A DNA stretch of 32,908 bases from Bacilli bacterium. Lineage in GTDB: Bacteria; Bacillota_I; Bacilli_A; Izemoplasmatales; Izemoplasmataceae. Positions 1 to 9,157 of the stretch are shown one piece after another. Positions within the stretch are counted from its first letter, which is position 1, and each line of letters starts with the position of its first letter. The notes under the pieces were generated by a model that did not search any database, was not told the DNA's origin, and worked only from the letters and a program-made list of their open reading frames with translations. A program made the position numbers and the translations under genes. The stretch spans positions 1 to 32,908 of the forward strand of contig JAFGXW010000114.1 in assembly GCA_016936415.1 (NCBI GenBank). The letters are read 5' to 3'.

Positions 1-906
1 GTTTTTTCGATAGCAATAACTTTAGTGTTCAAGTTTCAAACTCCAAGTGTATTTACTGCTTTATTTTTAGCATATGCGGTGACTGCAATTTATCAAGATT
101 TTAAGTCTATGATTATCAGTAATTTTGCTTTATTTATAGCGGGTTCATTGTTTATTCTCAGATTCCCAAGAATTTTTCAGTTGGTAGGATCTGATCAATC
201 ACAAACGTTCTTTATTTTAATTTTCTTAATCGTTTTTGTAATGTTACTCACTTTGTCATCATACATACTGATAAAAAGAAAAACATTTTTTTACAATCAA
301 CTTGCTCAAATTAAGGAAAGTGAAATAAGAAATATTGAACTTCTTCTTGAAGTTGAAAAAATTAGAACAAATAAGTCTTTAGACTCAGACCAATATTATG
401 AAACGTTAAAAAATTTCACTAAAGAATTATCGAAGAAATTGTCTGTTGAAAATGTATTCTCACGAAAAATTGATATCCTGAAAGATTTGAAAAACATGTC
501 CAATATTGAGGTCCTAAATAGATATCCTGAGTACTCATTGGAAGAAATTACTGAGCTTAAAAATATGGAGTTGGAGATTAACAACAAAATGAGAATGATA
601 GGTGTAAAATCAAGTCAGTCTTTTGGAGTTGAAGTTTCCAGAAACGAAATTTTCTCTGAATCACAATTTAAATCATTTAAACATCATGGTGATAACAGTT
701 ATGTGAAGATTATATCATTTGTGGTATTTTATACACTTCTAAAAATCGATAAACCATATTTAAAAGCGCTTGATGAAAAAATTATCAGAGATGTCTTGTT
801 AAATTCTGAATATTTCTATCGAGTTGATAGAGATATTATCAATATATACCTTGAAAACAATGAAGTCTTTGACACAATTGTCAAAGATCATTTGGGGGTG
901 AAATAA
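1..906 (+). CDS. Membrane protein of unknown function (5'-truncated by window start)
   Basis: ORF open to base 1 in the frame of the 25..906 ORF (VFSIAITLVFKF...). N-terminal hydrophobic segments (YAVTAIYQDF..., FFILIFLIVFVMLLTLSSYIL), then a cytosolic domain. C-terminus resembles that of the next ORF. Confidence 0.7.
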   Translation, partial: VFSIAITLVFKFQTPSVFTALFLAYAVTAIYQDFKSMIISNFALFIAGSLFILRFPRIFQLVGSDQSQTFFILIFLIVFVMLLTLSSYILIKRKTFFYNQLAQIKESEIRNIELLLEVEKIRTNKSLDSDQYYETLKNFTKELSKKLSVENVFSRKIDILKDLKNMSNIEVLNRYPEYSLEEITELKNMELEINNKMRMIGVKSSQSFGVEVSRNEIFSESQFKSFKHHGDNSYVKIISFVVFYTLLKIDKPYLKALDEKIIRDVLLNSEYFYRVDRDIINIYLENNEVFDTIVKDHLGVK

Positions 907-907
907 T

Positions 908-2089
908 ATGAGAATGCTGATAAGTAAAATTTTGAATAGTGAATTCCTTACTTTTAATGAAGTTTTAAGGCTTAAAGTTGCTGTTGTTACTATTTTCCTG
1001 TTCATCTTTGTATTGTTGACTATTCCAGTATCGACAATAAACGAATTTTCATTGGACATAAGTGTTTTAGTTCCAGTGGGATTTGCGCTTTTGTTAGTTC
1101 TCACAATATTGTTAACATTTCTAAATTTAAATAGATGGGCTATGCATTTTAGCATTTATACCATAATTGGATTGACAATATATTATGTAGGTGGCTTAAA
1201 CCATTTCTACGGATATGTATTATTTTTTGTTACATTAACCGTTATTATTTTTTATCAAGATATTATTACATATATTATTTATGGAGGAGCAATAACTATT
1301 TATGGGATATACTATATCTCTGTAAATGGAGGAAGTATTGTAGGTGTTGATTCCATTGGAGTTGAAGTATCTTCAATTACATATCAAACAATTTTGATCG
1401 GATTTTATGCTGTGTTTCTTATTCAATTTTTGATATCGGATAATATATATGAGAAAATGAATAATGAGTGGGTTAGAATGAATAAAGTATTGGAAAAATA
1501 TCAAGACTTTACCTTACATTATTTAAAAGAGAATATTGAAGATAATAAACAAATGCCAATTTATAAAAATGTAAAGTTTCAACAAGTTGTGAGCGAATTG
1601 TCCGTGTTTATTAATGAGTTTTTTGAAGAAGATGGAGATAATATTGCTGAAGTAGTTGAGTTTTATTTCTTCCTCCATGAACAAGAAATAAATTCAATTA
1701 TAGAAGATAAAAACATTTCGTTAGTAACTCGAAATTTCGCCGTAGAATTACAAAAGTATTTGCTTAATGAACGTAGTGAACTTGTATCGATTTTATTTGA
1801 CTTTTCAACTCTTTTTAAAGATGAGGTTGCATATGAAGAGAAAAGGTATGAATATAATTTAGATAATTTATTTGGGAACAAAGTTGATAAATTATTATCT
1901 CTTGCAATATTGTACCATTATCTCAAAACGGAAGTAACACAATACGATAGATGGGGTAAAATCAATGGAGTTTTAACTCACGAAGAGATAGCAGAGTTGT
2001 TAGTGTCAAAAGAATTTAGAGAGTTTATCTCATTTGAACAAGTGAATTTCTTTCTAGATAATCAAGAATTATTTGAAATACTCTTATAA
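908..2089 (+). CDS. Polytopic membrane protein with C-terminal cytosolic domain, unknown function
   Basis: 393-aa ORF with about 5-6 hydrophobic N-terminal segments and a soluble C-terminal half; starts 1 nt after the previous stop. Confidence 0.75.
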   Translation: MRMLISKILNSEFLTFNEVLRLKVAVVTIFLFIFVLLTIPVSTINEFSLDISVLVPVGFALLLVLTILLTFLNLNRWAMHFSIYTIIGLTIYYVGGLNHFYGYVLFFVTLTVIIFYQDIITYIIYGGAITIYGIYYISVNGGSIVGVDSIGVEVSSITYQTILIGFYAVFLIQFLISDNIYEKMNNEWVRMNKVLEKYQDFTLHYLKENIEDNKQMPIYKNVKFQQVVSELSVFINEFFEEDGDNIAEVVEFYFFLHEQEINSIIEDKNISLVTRNFAVELQKYLLNERSELVSILFDFSTLFKDEVAYEEKRYEYNLDNLFGNKVDKLLSLAILYHYLKTEVTQYDRWGKINGVLTHEEIAELLVSKEFREFISFEQVNFFLDNQELFEILL

Positions 2090-2090
2090 T

Positions 2091-2123
2091 AAAAGTTATC
2101 CACATCTTCTGTGGATAACTTTT
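2091..2123 (+). terminator. Perfect 14-bp hairpin (AAAAGTTATCCACA-TCTTC-TGTGGATAACTTTT), probable terminator with two inverted DnaA-box 9-mers
   Basis: Perfect inverted repeat directly after the ORF stop; contains TTATCCACA (2096-2104) and TGTGGATAA (2110-2118). Confidence 0.7.
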
Positions 2124-2158
2124 CTATCAGTAGTATGTTATTTGGAGTTCTTTTATGA

Positions 2159-2164
2159 TAGAAT
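2159..2164 (+). promoter_or_regulatory. Candidate extended -10 (TGaTAGAAT) upstream of parA
   Basis: TATGATAGAAT; the same motif occurs upstream of the MazG-like gene (7388-7393). Confidence 0.4.
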
Positions 2165-2210
2165 TATTGTGATTCTTTTTTAATAAGAGTGAACTATTTG
2201 AGGTGTAATT

Positions 2211-2984
2211 ATGGGAAAAATTTTAGCGGTTAGTAACCAAAAGGGTGGCGTTGGCAAAACCACAACAAGCGTTAATCTTGCAAGCTCACTTTCTTATCTT
2301 GGTAAGCGAGTGTTACTAGTTGATGTTGATCATCAAGCGAATGCTACTACATATATGGGTATCAACAGAGCAAATCTCAAGTATACAGTTGCGGACATAT
2401 TCAACGAGATGGCTAATATTAATGATATTATTGTGAAAGTGGATAGTGTTAATGTTGATATCTTACCTGCAAGATATGAACTTGGAAACATTGAAAGCTT
2501 GTTAATTTCTCATGATAATAAGGATTTCATTTTGTCCAATGCTTTAGAAGAAGTTCGAGATAACTATGATTTCATAATTATTGATTGTCCACCTTCTCTT
2601 GGAATAGTTACAATTAATGCCCTAATTGCGGCGGATAGCGTCTTAATTCCTGTTCAATGTGAGTTTTTGGCACTAGATGGTCTAACGCAACTTTTAAATA
2701 CCATTCGTATGATCCAAAATAAACAAAAACATAATAAGAAAACTTTGACAATCGAAGGCGTTCTATTAACGATGTTGGACACTAGAAGCAACATTGGCTA
2801 TGAAGTAATAAATGAGGTAAAGACATACTTTAAAGAAAAAGTTTTCAAAACGATTATTCCTAGAAACGTTAAGTGTTCTACTGCACCTAGTTTTGGACTT
2901 CCAGTTACTGAGTTTTCTCCTCGTTCAAAGGGATCAATAAGTTATCAAAATTTAGCAAAGGAAATGGTGGGTACAATTGAGTGA
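2211..2984 (+). CDS. parA: ParA/Soj family chromosome partitioning ATPase
   Basis: KGGVGKTT deviant Walker A motif at the N-terminus; DCPPSLG motif; adjacent parB. Confidence 0.95.
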   Translation: MGKILAVSNQKGGVGKTTTSVNLASSLSYLGKRVLLVDVDHQANATTYMGINRANLKYTVADIFNEMANINDIIVKVDSVNVDILPARYELGNIESLLISHDNKDFILSNALEEVRDNYDFIIIDCPPSLGIVTINALIAADSVLIPVQCEFLALDGLTQLLNTIRMIQNKQKHNKKTLTIEGVLLTMLDTRSNIGYEVINEVKTYFKEKVFKTIIPRNVKCSTAPSFGLPVTEFSPRSKGSISYQNLAKEMVGTIE

Positions 2985-3810
2985 TAAGTTAGGAAGGAAT
3001 TTCAATGATTTAGTTGAAGAAAACAATGTTGATATTGAAGATTATGAAAAAATTATTGATGTAAACATCAAACAAATTAAGCCAAATCCAGAACAACCTA
3101 GGTCTGTATTTGATGAAGCTAGTTTAAATGAACTTGCAGAATCAATTAAAGAGCATGGCGTAATTCAACCAGTTATACTCAAACCAACAACCAATGGATA
3201 TATTTTAGTTGCTGGAGAAAGAAGGGTAAAAGCATGTAAAATTGCTGGATTAAAAACTGTTCCTGCGATTGTAAGAGAATATAATTCAATTTTCTTATCA
3301 GAGATTGCAATTTTAGAGAACCTTCAAAGAGAAGATTTAACTCCGATTGAGGAAGCTTTGGCTTTTCAAAAGGCTTTGTTTAATCTAAAGATAACTCATG
3401 AAGAACTGGGTAAGAAAATTGGTAAAAGTAGAGTTTATGTAACCAATATGGTGGGATTGTTGAATCTTCCAGCAAGTATTATTGATGATGTGAATTTTGG
3501 TAAAATTTCAATGGGACACGCTAGAGCGTTAAGCAAGTTAAAAGATTCAAAACTCAGCATCAAGTTAAGAAATAGAATAGTAAATGAAAATCTTAATGTA
3601 AGAGATATTGAAAAAATAATTCGTGATTTGTCTCAAAATAAAAATTTATCTATGATATCAAAAGATGTTTTGAAAATTGCAGAAGAAAAAATGAAATCAT
3701 CTTTTACTTTAAATACGAATTTTAAATTAAAGAAAAATAGTTTAACCATACACTTTGATACACAGGAACAGTTAGAAAAAATAATTGCTTTTTTATGCAA
3801 GGAGGAATAG
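2977..3810 (+). CDS. parB: ParB/Spo0J family chromosome partitioning protein
   Basis: GTG start overlapping parA; IKPNPEQPR...LAESIKEHGVIQPVIL...GERRVKACK...ENLQREDLTPIEEA. Confidence 0.95.
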   Translation: MSDKLGRNFNDLVEENNVDIEDYEKIIDVNIKQIKPNPEQPRSVFDEASLNELAESIKEHGVIQPVILKPTTNGYILVAGERRVKACKIAGLKTVPAIVREYNSIFLSEIAILENLQREDLTPIEEALAFQKALFNLKITHEELGKKIGKSRVYVTNMVGLLNLPASIIDDVNFGKISMGHARALSKLKDSKLSIKLRNRIVNENLNVRDIEKIIRDLSQNKNLSMISKDVLKIAEEKMKSSFTLNTNFKLKKNSLTIHFDTQEQLEKIIAFLCKEE

Positions 3811-3813
3811 TAA

Positions 3814-4650
3814 ATGGATAGTATTAAAACTTTTATGTATAATGAATTTATAGATATTGGTTTCATAGCAACAATTAGCAACTTGTTATCAAGTTTAATT
3901 ATGGTGGTAATTTACATTATCATTGGAGTCTTTGCAACTTTTGTTGTGAAGCAAATATTACATAAGTTATTTAAAGTTAAGCAGAGAGGACCAAGAGCTG
4001 TCACGATCGGGAGATTACTATCTAGTCTTTCTAAGTATATGATTTGGTTTATTATGGGAATAGTAATTCTTGGAGAATTAAGTGTTGATATAACTCCGTT
4101 TATTGCAAGTGCAGGAGTAGTTGGATTAGCAGTTGGATTTGGAGCTCAAGAAATAGTCAGAGATTTTATTACAGGGTTTTTTATAATTTTTGAAGAAGAA
4201 TTTAATGTGGATGACATAATACAAGTTGATGGATTTAAAGGGAGAGTACTTGAATTGGGACTAAGAACTACTAAAATTCAAAACTGGCTAGGTGAAGTAA
4301 AAATAATTAATAATGGAAATATAAAGAGTGTTGTGAATTATTCGAAAAGAAACAGTACTGCAGTAGTTGATTTTGGAGTTGCTTATAATACCGATTTAAT
4401 GAAACTTCAATTACTTATGGATGAATTTATTGCAACTCTTCAACCTAAGTACTCTAATATTAGTGAATTGCCAAAATTTTTAGGAGTAACCGAACTTGCA
4501 TCTTCAAGTATTAATATGAGATTGATCGCCGTTACAAATTCGATGCAGCATTATCAAGTTGAAAGGGATATTCGAAAAGATTTGGTGATATTTTTCACTG
4601 AGCATGACATTACAATTCCTTTCCCACAAGTAGTAGTTCACAATGGATAA
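3814..4650 (+). CDS. mscS: MscS family small-conductance mechanosensitive channel
   Basis: AGVVGLAVGFGAQEIVRDFITGFFIIFEEEFNVDDIIQVDGFKGRV is characteristic of MscS; RBS ggagg upstream. Confidence 0.92.
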   Translation: MDSIKTFMYNEFIDIGFIATISNLLSSLIMVVIYIIIGVFATFVVKQILHKLFKVKQRGPRAVTIGRLLSSLSKYMIWFIMGIVILGELSVDITPFIASAGVVGLAVGFGAQEIVRDFITGFFIIFEEEFNVDDIIQVDGFKGRVLELGLRTTKIQNWLGEVKIINNGNIKSVVNYSKRNSTAVVDFGVAYNTDLMKLQLLMDEFIATLQPKYSNISELPKFLGVTELASSSINMRLIAVTNSMQHYQVERDIRKDLVIFFTEHDITIPFPQVVVHNG

Positions 4651-4828
4651 GTTAGAAATAGGAAATATTCTGATTCTGAAAAAAGGCCATCCGTGTGGAA
4701 CCAATAGATGGGAAGTAATTCGTATTGGAGCAGATGTTAAACTGAAATGCACCGGATGTGAAAGAATTGTTATGATAGATAGGCCAACATTGAATAAGAG
4801 AATTAAAAAGATAATCAATCAAGATTGA
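4643..4828 (+). CDS. DUF951 family protein
   Basis: 61 aa: MDKLEIGNILILKKGHPCGTNRWEVIRIGADVKLKCTGCERIVMIDRPTLNKRIKKI; typical neighbour of mscS/parB in Firmicutes. Confidence 0.9.
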   Translation: MDKLEIGNILILKKGHPCGTNRWEVIRIGADVKLKCTGCERIVMIDRPTLNKRIKKIINQD

Positions 4829-4838
4829 TTATCTTTTT
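4805..4838. terminator. Bidirectional terminator inside the overlapping 3' ends of convergent genes
   Basis: Perfect inverted repeat AAAAAGATAATCAATC-AA-GATTGATTATCTTTTT. Confidence 0.85.
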
Positions 4839-6596
4839 TAATCTAAATGAAAATGATACTCCAGAAGACAAATTTGCAGCTTTACAAATTGAATCATATT
4901 GTGCAAGAGCTTGTTGTACAATATAAAGTCCCAATCCAGTACTTCCTTCTTCTCTGCTCCTTGATTTGTCTACTCGATAAAATGGATCAAACAATTTTTC
5001 CAAGTGTTCACTTTCAATGTGTGATCCAAAATTAACTATTTCAAATTCAATGAATTGGCCATCATCTCTTATATAAACTTCTATTGTCTCTCCATTTGGT
5101 GTATATTTTATGGCGTTTGTAAAGAGATTGTTTATCACTAGTTCGATTTTATTTAATTCACCTTTTATCTGGGCTTCATCTAGGAATAGCTTCACTTTTA
5201 GATTACTATTTGAGTATAACTGACGTAAGTTGTCTTCTACTTTTTCTACAATTTTTTTAAAATCTATAATTTCCCATTTGGAAAAGTAGGATGCATTATC
5301 AATTTTATAAATAGACAACATATTATTTATCATTTTGTTGGTTTTTTTTACTTCAGTTTGAATTAGAATTAAATTTCGAAGTTTATCCTCTTCTGATTCA
5401 AAAATATTCTTTTCAAGTGCCTCTGCAGATGCCTGAATAACCGATAAAGGGGTTTTGAGTTCATGACTCATACCACTGACAAAGTCTCGCCTTGAGTTTT
5501 CATTTAAATTCTCTTTTTCAAGGTTTATAGATAGTTGCTTGTTTTGCTCTTTTAATTGGTCTAGGGTGCTTTTGAGATTTAATGATAATGTGTTAATGTT
5601 TTTTGATAGTTCTGAAAATTCATCGTGAGAATTTATCTCTAAAAGAGGGGAATCAAAATTTAATTTTGAAAGCTCTCTTGTTGAATTGTTTATATATAAT
5701 AGAGGTTTAGCAAATTGTTTTGAATAAATAAATGAAGCTGACATCAAAACACTTAGAACAATGATAAAAATGTATATATTTACCAACTGAATAGCTGAAA
5801 CTATATCGTCAATATGATTCAAAGGAAATACACTAATTAATACATATGGGACACCATTAATTTCCAAATTTGAGACAAATACCAAGTTTGATGTACTTGT
5901 GTTTTGGTTTTCTGAAATATAATATTGCCCGTTGTCAAAATTTTCTAGTGAATCATAATTTCCAATTGATATATTTAGTATTTCATTTGATACTATTGGA
6001 TTGATTGATGAAGTGAGAAACTGATTGATTGGTAAGACAGAGATAATATCTCCCTCAACATGGTATAAATGGGAAGAATCTAAATCATTTATCAAATCTT
6101 GATAAATTTGATCTATGGTTCCCATTCGAGGTCTAATAATTACTTTTCCATCCAAAGATAAAGATTTTGGAACGTAATTTCCACTTGAAGTATGGAGATA
6201 TAAGTCAGCCTTTACAAAATCAGAAATTTCATATTCAATTCCATCTGAGTTGGGGACAATTATTGAGAATGACTCTCCCTCAAATTTCACATTAATTATG
6301 AGAAGATTTAATTGTGTTATGTCATCTTGAATTTGGGAAAAGGGAACTGCAATTGAAGTTGTTTGTGTATTTTGGGAAAAATTAACAATATTTTCTGATA
6401 AATTATCAGAATTTGTAGTAGAAACAAAATTTTCAATCTGCTTAATTGTGGTTGATATAGTTCTGGAGGTATAGTATTTTTCGTAAATTAGACCTTGAAA
6501 AATGAATAATAGAACAAACACAACAATATACAACAGGAATAAAGAGAAAAATAGCTTTTTTATAAAACTATTTTTAATATTAATTTTCAACATCAA
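4815..6596 (-). CDS. Two-component sensor histidine kinase
   Basis: N-terminal TM, large extracytoplasmic region, second TM, HAMP-like linker, SGMSHELKTPLSVIQ (HisKA), NLFTNAIKYTP (N box), GSTGLGLYIV (G box). Confidence 0.93.
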   Translation of the reverse strand: MMLKINIKNSFIKKLFFSLFLLYIVVFVLLFIFQGLIYEKYYTSRTISTTIKQIENFVSTTNSDNLSENIVNFSQNTQTTSIAVPFSQIQDDITQLNLLIINVKFEGESFSIIVPNSDGIEYEISDFVKADLYLHTSSGNYVPKSLSLDGKVIIRPRMGTIDQIYQDLINDLDSSHLYHVEGDIISVLPINQFLTSSINPIVSNEILNISIGNYDSLENFDNGQYYISENQNTSTSNLVFVSNLEINGVPYVLISVFPLNHIDDIVSAIQLVNIYIFIIVLSVLMSASFIYSKQFAKPLLYINNSTRELSKLNFDSPLLEINSHDEFSELSKNINTLSLNLKSTLDQLKEQNKQLSINLEKENLNENSRRDFVSGMSHELKTPLSVIQASAEALEKNIFESEEDKLRNLILIQTEVKKTNKMINNMLSIYKIDNASYFSKWEIIDFKKIVEKVEDNLRQLYSNSNLKVKLFLDEAQIKGELNKIELVINNLFTNAIKYTPNGETIEVYIRDDGQFIEFEIVNFGSHIESEHLEKLFDPFYRVDKSRSREEGSTGLGLYIVQQALAQYDSICKAANLSSGVSFSFRLKKIINLD

Positions 6597-7263
6597 ATTT
6601 GTATCCTATTCCAAATACGGTATGAATGTTTTTGCTATACTCTCTCAATTTCTTTCGTAGCACTTTGATGTTCGTGTCTACCACTCTTTCTTCAACATAA
6701 ACATCCATTCCCCATACTTCATCTAAAATCGTAACACGGTCTAAAACAATACCTTTATTTTTCATTAAGAAAACAAGTAAATCAAATTCAGTCTTTGAAA
6801 CGTGGATCTCATTTCCATGAAGTCTAATTGTTCTAGAGTCCATATTAATTTCCAAATTCTCAAATTTTATTAAATTCCCACTAGTAGGAGTATCCTTATT
6901 GTTAATTCTTTTTAATAAATTTCCAACTTTTGCAACTAGTACTGCTGGAGAAAAGGGTTTTGTAATATAATCGTCCACTTCAAGTTCGAACCCTTTTAAT
7001 TGATCTTTCTCACTGTCGAGTGCTGTCATCATAATAATTGGAACATTACTGTTTTGTCGTATACTTTTGACGACATCCCAACCATTTATGGATGGCATCA
7101 TAACATCACAACAAACGATATCTACTTGATTTTTTCGAAATTTTTCTAAACCATCCAGACCATTAGAAGCTGTTATAACAGTATATTCGTTTCTTTTAAA
7201 GTATGCAGCTATTATATTTTGTAAACTTAATTCATCTTCAATAATTAAAATTGTTGATAACAT
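6580..7263 (-). CDS. OmpR/PhoB family response regulator
   Basis: Receiver domain (IIEDE..., DVMMPSINGWDVV, MMTALDSEKDQL, DDYITKPFSP) plus winged-helix C-terminus (VDTNIKVLRKKL). Confidence 0.95.
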   Translation of the reverse strand: MLSTILIIEDELSLQNIIAAYFKRNEYTVITASNGLDGLEKFRKNQVDIVCCDVMMPSINGWDVVKSIRQNSNVPIIMMTALDSEKDQLKGFELEVDDYITKPFSPAVLVAKVGNLLKRINNKDTPTSGNLIKFENLEINMDSRTIRLHGNEIHVSKTEFDLLVFLMKNKGIVLDRVTILDEVWGMDVYVEERVVDTNIKVLRKKLREYSKNIHTVFGIGYKFDVEN

Positions 7264-7363
7264 TTTACCACCTCTATAACTTATAATATATCATATCCGA
7301 TATTATAAATCTTATTTTTTCACAAAATTCACACACTTCAGCATGGTTTTTTAATTAAAATAA

Positions 7364-7393
7364 TTTACAGTAATCCTGTTTGTATGATAGAAT
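7364..7393 (+). promoter_or_regulatory. Candidate promoter of the MazG-like gene (TTTACA-18-TAGAAT, extended -10)
   Basis: TTTACA 7364-7369; TAGAAT 7388-7393. Confidence 0.5.
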
Positions 7394-7421
7394 GTTCACA
7401 AACACTTAATTGAGGTGAGTT

Positions 7422-7703
7422 ATGAAAAAGATAATTAACGAGATAATTGAGTTCCGAGATAAGAGAGAATGGAACTTGACAGACAGACCAGATAATTTGG
7501 CAAAATCAATAATAATTGAAGCTGCTGAGCTGTTAGAAAATTATCAATGGGGCCCAGAAAGTGTTAATTTTGAGAATGTTAAAGAAGAAATTGCGGATGT
7601 TTTAATTTATGCTATAGCATTTGCATATGATCAAGGGTTTGATATTGAAGAAATAATCAGAGAAAAATTGGTTAAAAATGCAATAAAATATCCCGAAAAA
7701 TGA
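7422..7703 (+). CDS. MazG-like nucleotide pyrophosphohydrolase
   Basis: 93 aa; EAAELLENYQW...EEIADVLIYAIAFA matches the EExx/ExxD signature of all-alpha NTP pyrophosphatases. Confidence 0.88.
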   Translation: MKKIINEIIEFRDKREWNLTDRPDNLAKSIIIEAAELLENYQWGPESVNFENVKEEIADVLIYAIAFAYDQGFDIEEIIREKLVKNAIKYPEK

Positions 7704-7748
7704 CTTGATTTTTAATCTTTATTAGTATAAAATATATCTTGCGTATCT

Positions 7749-7832
7749 GGAGGGGTAGCGAAGAGGCTAAACGCGACAGACTGTAACTCTGTTCCTTAGG
7801 GTTCGGCGGTTCGAATCCGTCCCCCTCCACCA
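7749..7832 (+). tRNA. tRNA-Tyr(GTA)
   Basis: GGAGGGG acceptor, anticodon loop CTGTAAC, long variable arm, encoded CCA. Confidence 0.95.
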
Positions 7833-7944
7833 TATTTGTCTTAAAACCATTAAGATAAGCAGTAAGATTTACCATTAAACTAATTTTGTCAGTTTAATAT
7901 GAAATCAAATATGAATATTTATTTCAGAAAATGATGAAAAGATG

Positions 7945-7973
7945 TTGACAATACTATGTTTAAATAGTAGAAT
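7945..7973 (+). promoter_or_regulatory. Near-consensus promoter for the tRNA cluster (TTGACA-17-TAGAAT)
   Basis: TTGACA 7945-7950, 17-bp spacer, TAGAAT 7968-7973, about 30 bp upstream of tRNA-Ile. Confidence 0.75.
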
Positions 7974-8001
7974 AATTAACGCACTTATGTCTTTTTGGTG
8001 G

Positions 8002-8079
<78 letters not shown>

Positions 8080-8083
8080 AAAT

Positions 8084-8159
8084 GGGGCCTTAGCTCAGCT
8101 GGGAGAGCGCCTGCCTTGCACGCAGGAGGTCAGCGGTTCGATCCCGCTAGGCTCCACCA
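8084..8159 (+). tRNA. tRNA-Ala(TGC), copy 1
   Basis: GGGGCCT...TTGCAC...AGGCTCCACCA cloverleaf. Confidence 0.96.
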
Positions 8160-8184
8160 ATTTTTTTAAATACCTGTTTTAAAT

Positions 8185-8260
8185 GGAGGATTAGCTCAGC
8201 TGGGAGAGCACTTGCCTTACAAGCAAGGGGTCACTGGTTCGAACCCAGTATTCTCCACCA
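8185..8260 (+). tRNA. tRNA-Val(TAC)
   Basis: GGAGGAT...CTTACAA...ATTCTCCACCA cloverleaf. Confidence 0.95.
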
Positions 8261-8262
8261 TT

Positions 8263-8338
<76 letters not shown>

Positions 8339-8343
8339 TTCTT

Positions 8344-8419
8344 GACCCGCTAGCTCAGTTGGCAGAGCATTTGACTTTTAATCAAAGGGTCAGAGGTTCA
8401 AATCCTCTGCGGGTCACCA
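8344..8419 (+). tRNA. tRNA-Lys(TTT)
   Basis: GACCCGC...CTTTTAA...GCGGGTCACCA cloverleaf. Confidence 0.95.
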
Positions 8420-8425
8420 TTTTTT

Positions 8426-8512
8426 GCCTGGGTGGCGGAATAGGTAGACGCGTTGGACTTAAAATCCAATGATAGCAATATCGTGCCGGTTCGACTCCGG
8501 CCCTAGGTACCA
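8426..8512 (+). tRNA. tRNA-Leu(TAA)
   Basis: GCCTGGG...CTTAAAA...long variable arm...CCTAGGTACCA. Confidence 0.94.
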
Positions 8513-8555
8513 TATTCATTTTTCTATAAAAAATCTCATTGCAATTAATTTTGCA

Positions 8556-8631
8556 GGGGCCTTAGCTCAGCTGGGAGAGCGCCTGCCTTGCACGCAGGAG
8601 GTCAGCGGTTCGATCCCGCTAGGCTCCACCA
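8556..8631 (+). tRNA. tRNA-Ala(TGC), copy 2
   Basis: Identical 76 nt to 8084-8159. Confidence 0.96.
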
Positions 8632-8648
8632 ATTTTAAGATTCTATTT

Positions 8649-8725
8649 GGCGGTGTAGCTCAGATGGCTAGAGCGTTCGGTTCATACCCGAAAGGTCGTG
8701 GGTTCGACCCCCTCCGCCGCTACCA
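8649..8725 (+). tRNA. tRNA-Met(CAT), probable elongator
   Basis: GGCGGTG...TTCATAC...CGCCGCTACCA; body resembles Bacillus elongator tRNA-Met. Confidence 0.85.
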
Positions 8726-8732
8726 ATGTTTT

Positions 8733-8809
8733 GGACCCGTAGCTCAGTTGGTTAGAGCTCCCGGCTCATAACCGGTAGGTCGTAGGTTCGAGTCCTACCG
8801 GGTCCACCA
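8733..8809 (+). tRNA. tRNA-Ile2(CAT, lysidine type), probable
   Basis: GGACCCG...CTCATAA...CGGGTCCACCA; resembles Bacillus Ile2 (GGACCxxTAGCTCAGTTGGTTAGAGC...CGGCTCATAACCG). Confidence 0.8.
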
Positions 8810-8833
8810 AATACAATCTTACAGCAAACATAT

Positions 8834-8927
8834 GGAGGAATACCCAAGTCCGGCTGAAGGGATCAGTCTTGAAAACTGACAGGGCGTTTGTAGCGTCGCG
8901 GGGGTTCGAATCCCTCTTCCTCCGCCA
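8834..8927 (+). tRNA. tRNA-Ser(TGA)
   Basis: GGAGGAA...CTTGAAA...long variable arm...TTCCTCCGCCA. Confidence 0.95.
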
Positions 8928-8996
8928 TTGATTTAAGTCTCAAAGTTTATATATTTTTAAATTATCTGTTTTTTAGAGTGATTTATCACTCAATAT

Positions 8997-9073
<77 letters not shown>

Positions 9074-9075
9074 TT

Positions 9076-9151
9076 GGTCTTGTGGTGTAGCGGTTAACAT
9101 GCCTGACTGTCACTCAGGAGATCGCGGGTTCGATTCCCGTCAAGACCGCCA
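9076..9151 (+). tRNA. tRNA-Asp(GTC)
   Basis: GGTCTTG...CTGTCAC...CAAGACCGCCA. Confidence 0.95.
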
Positions 9152-9157
9152 TTTTTT

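Noticed and set aside
396-587. Antisense ORF inside the first membrane gene, and similar shadow ORFs (799-1155, 1663-1881, 3633-3881, 4504-4818, 18684-19049, 22772-23026, 25369-25623, 30887-31210 and others)
   Set aside because: Opposite strong sense-strand genes, no RBS or recognisable domain; expected in AT-rich coding sequence.
2211-3810. parAB as plasmid or mobile-element partition genes
   Set aside because: The mscS and DUF951 neighbours match chromosomal oriC-proximal order; no parS-like TGTTTCACGTGAAACA seen nearby to decide further.
4847-5035. 62-aa plus-strand ORF in the histidine kinase
   Set aside because: Antisense to the conserved HATPase region; no independent evidence.
7672-7875. 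67-aa minus-strand ORF containing MVEGDGFEPPNPKEQSYSLSRLASSLP
   Set aside because: Antisense translation of tRNA-Tyr, a well-known type of spurious ORF.
8469-8771. 100-aa plus-strand ORF
   Set aside because: Lies across tRNA-Leu, Ala, Met and Ile2; the reading frame is a by-product of tRNA sequence (GALAQLGERLPCTQEVSGSIPLGST is a classic tRNA translation).
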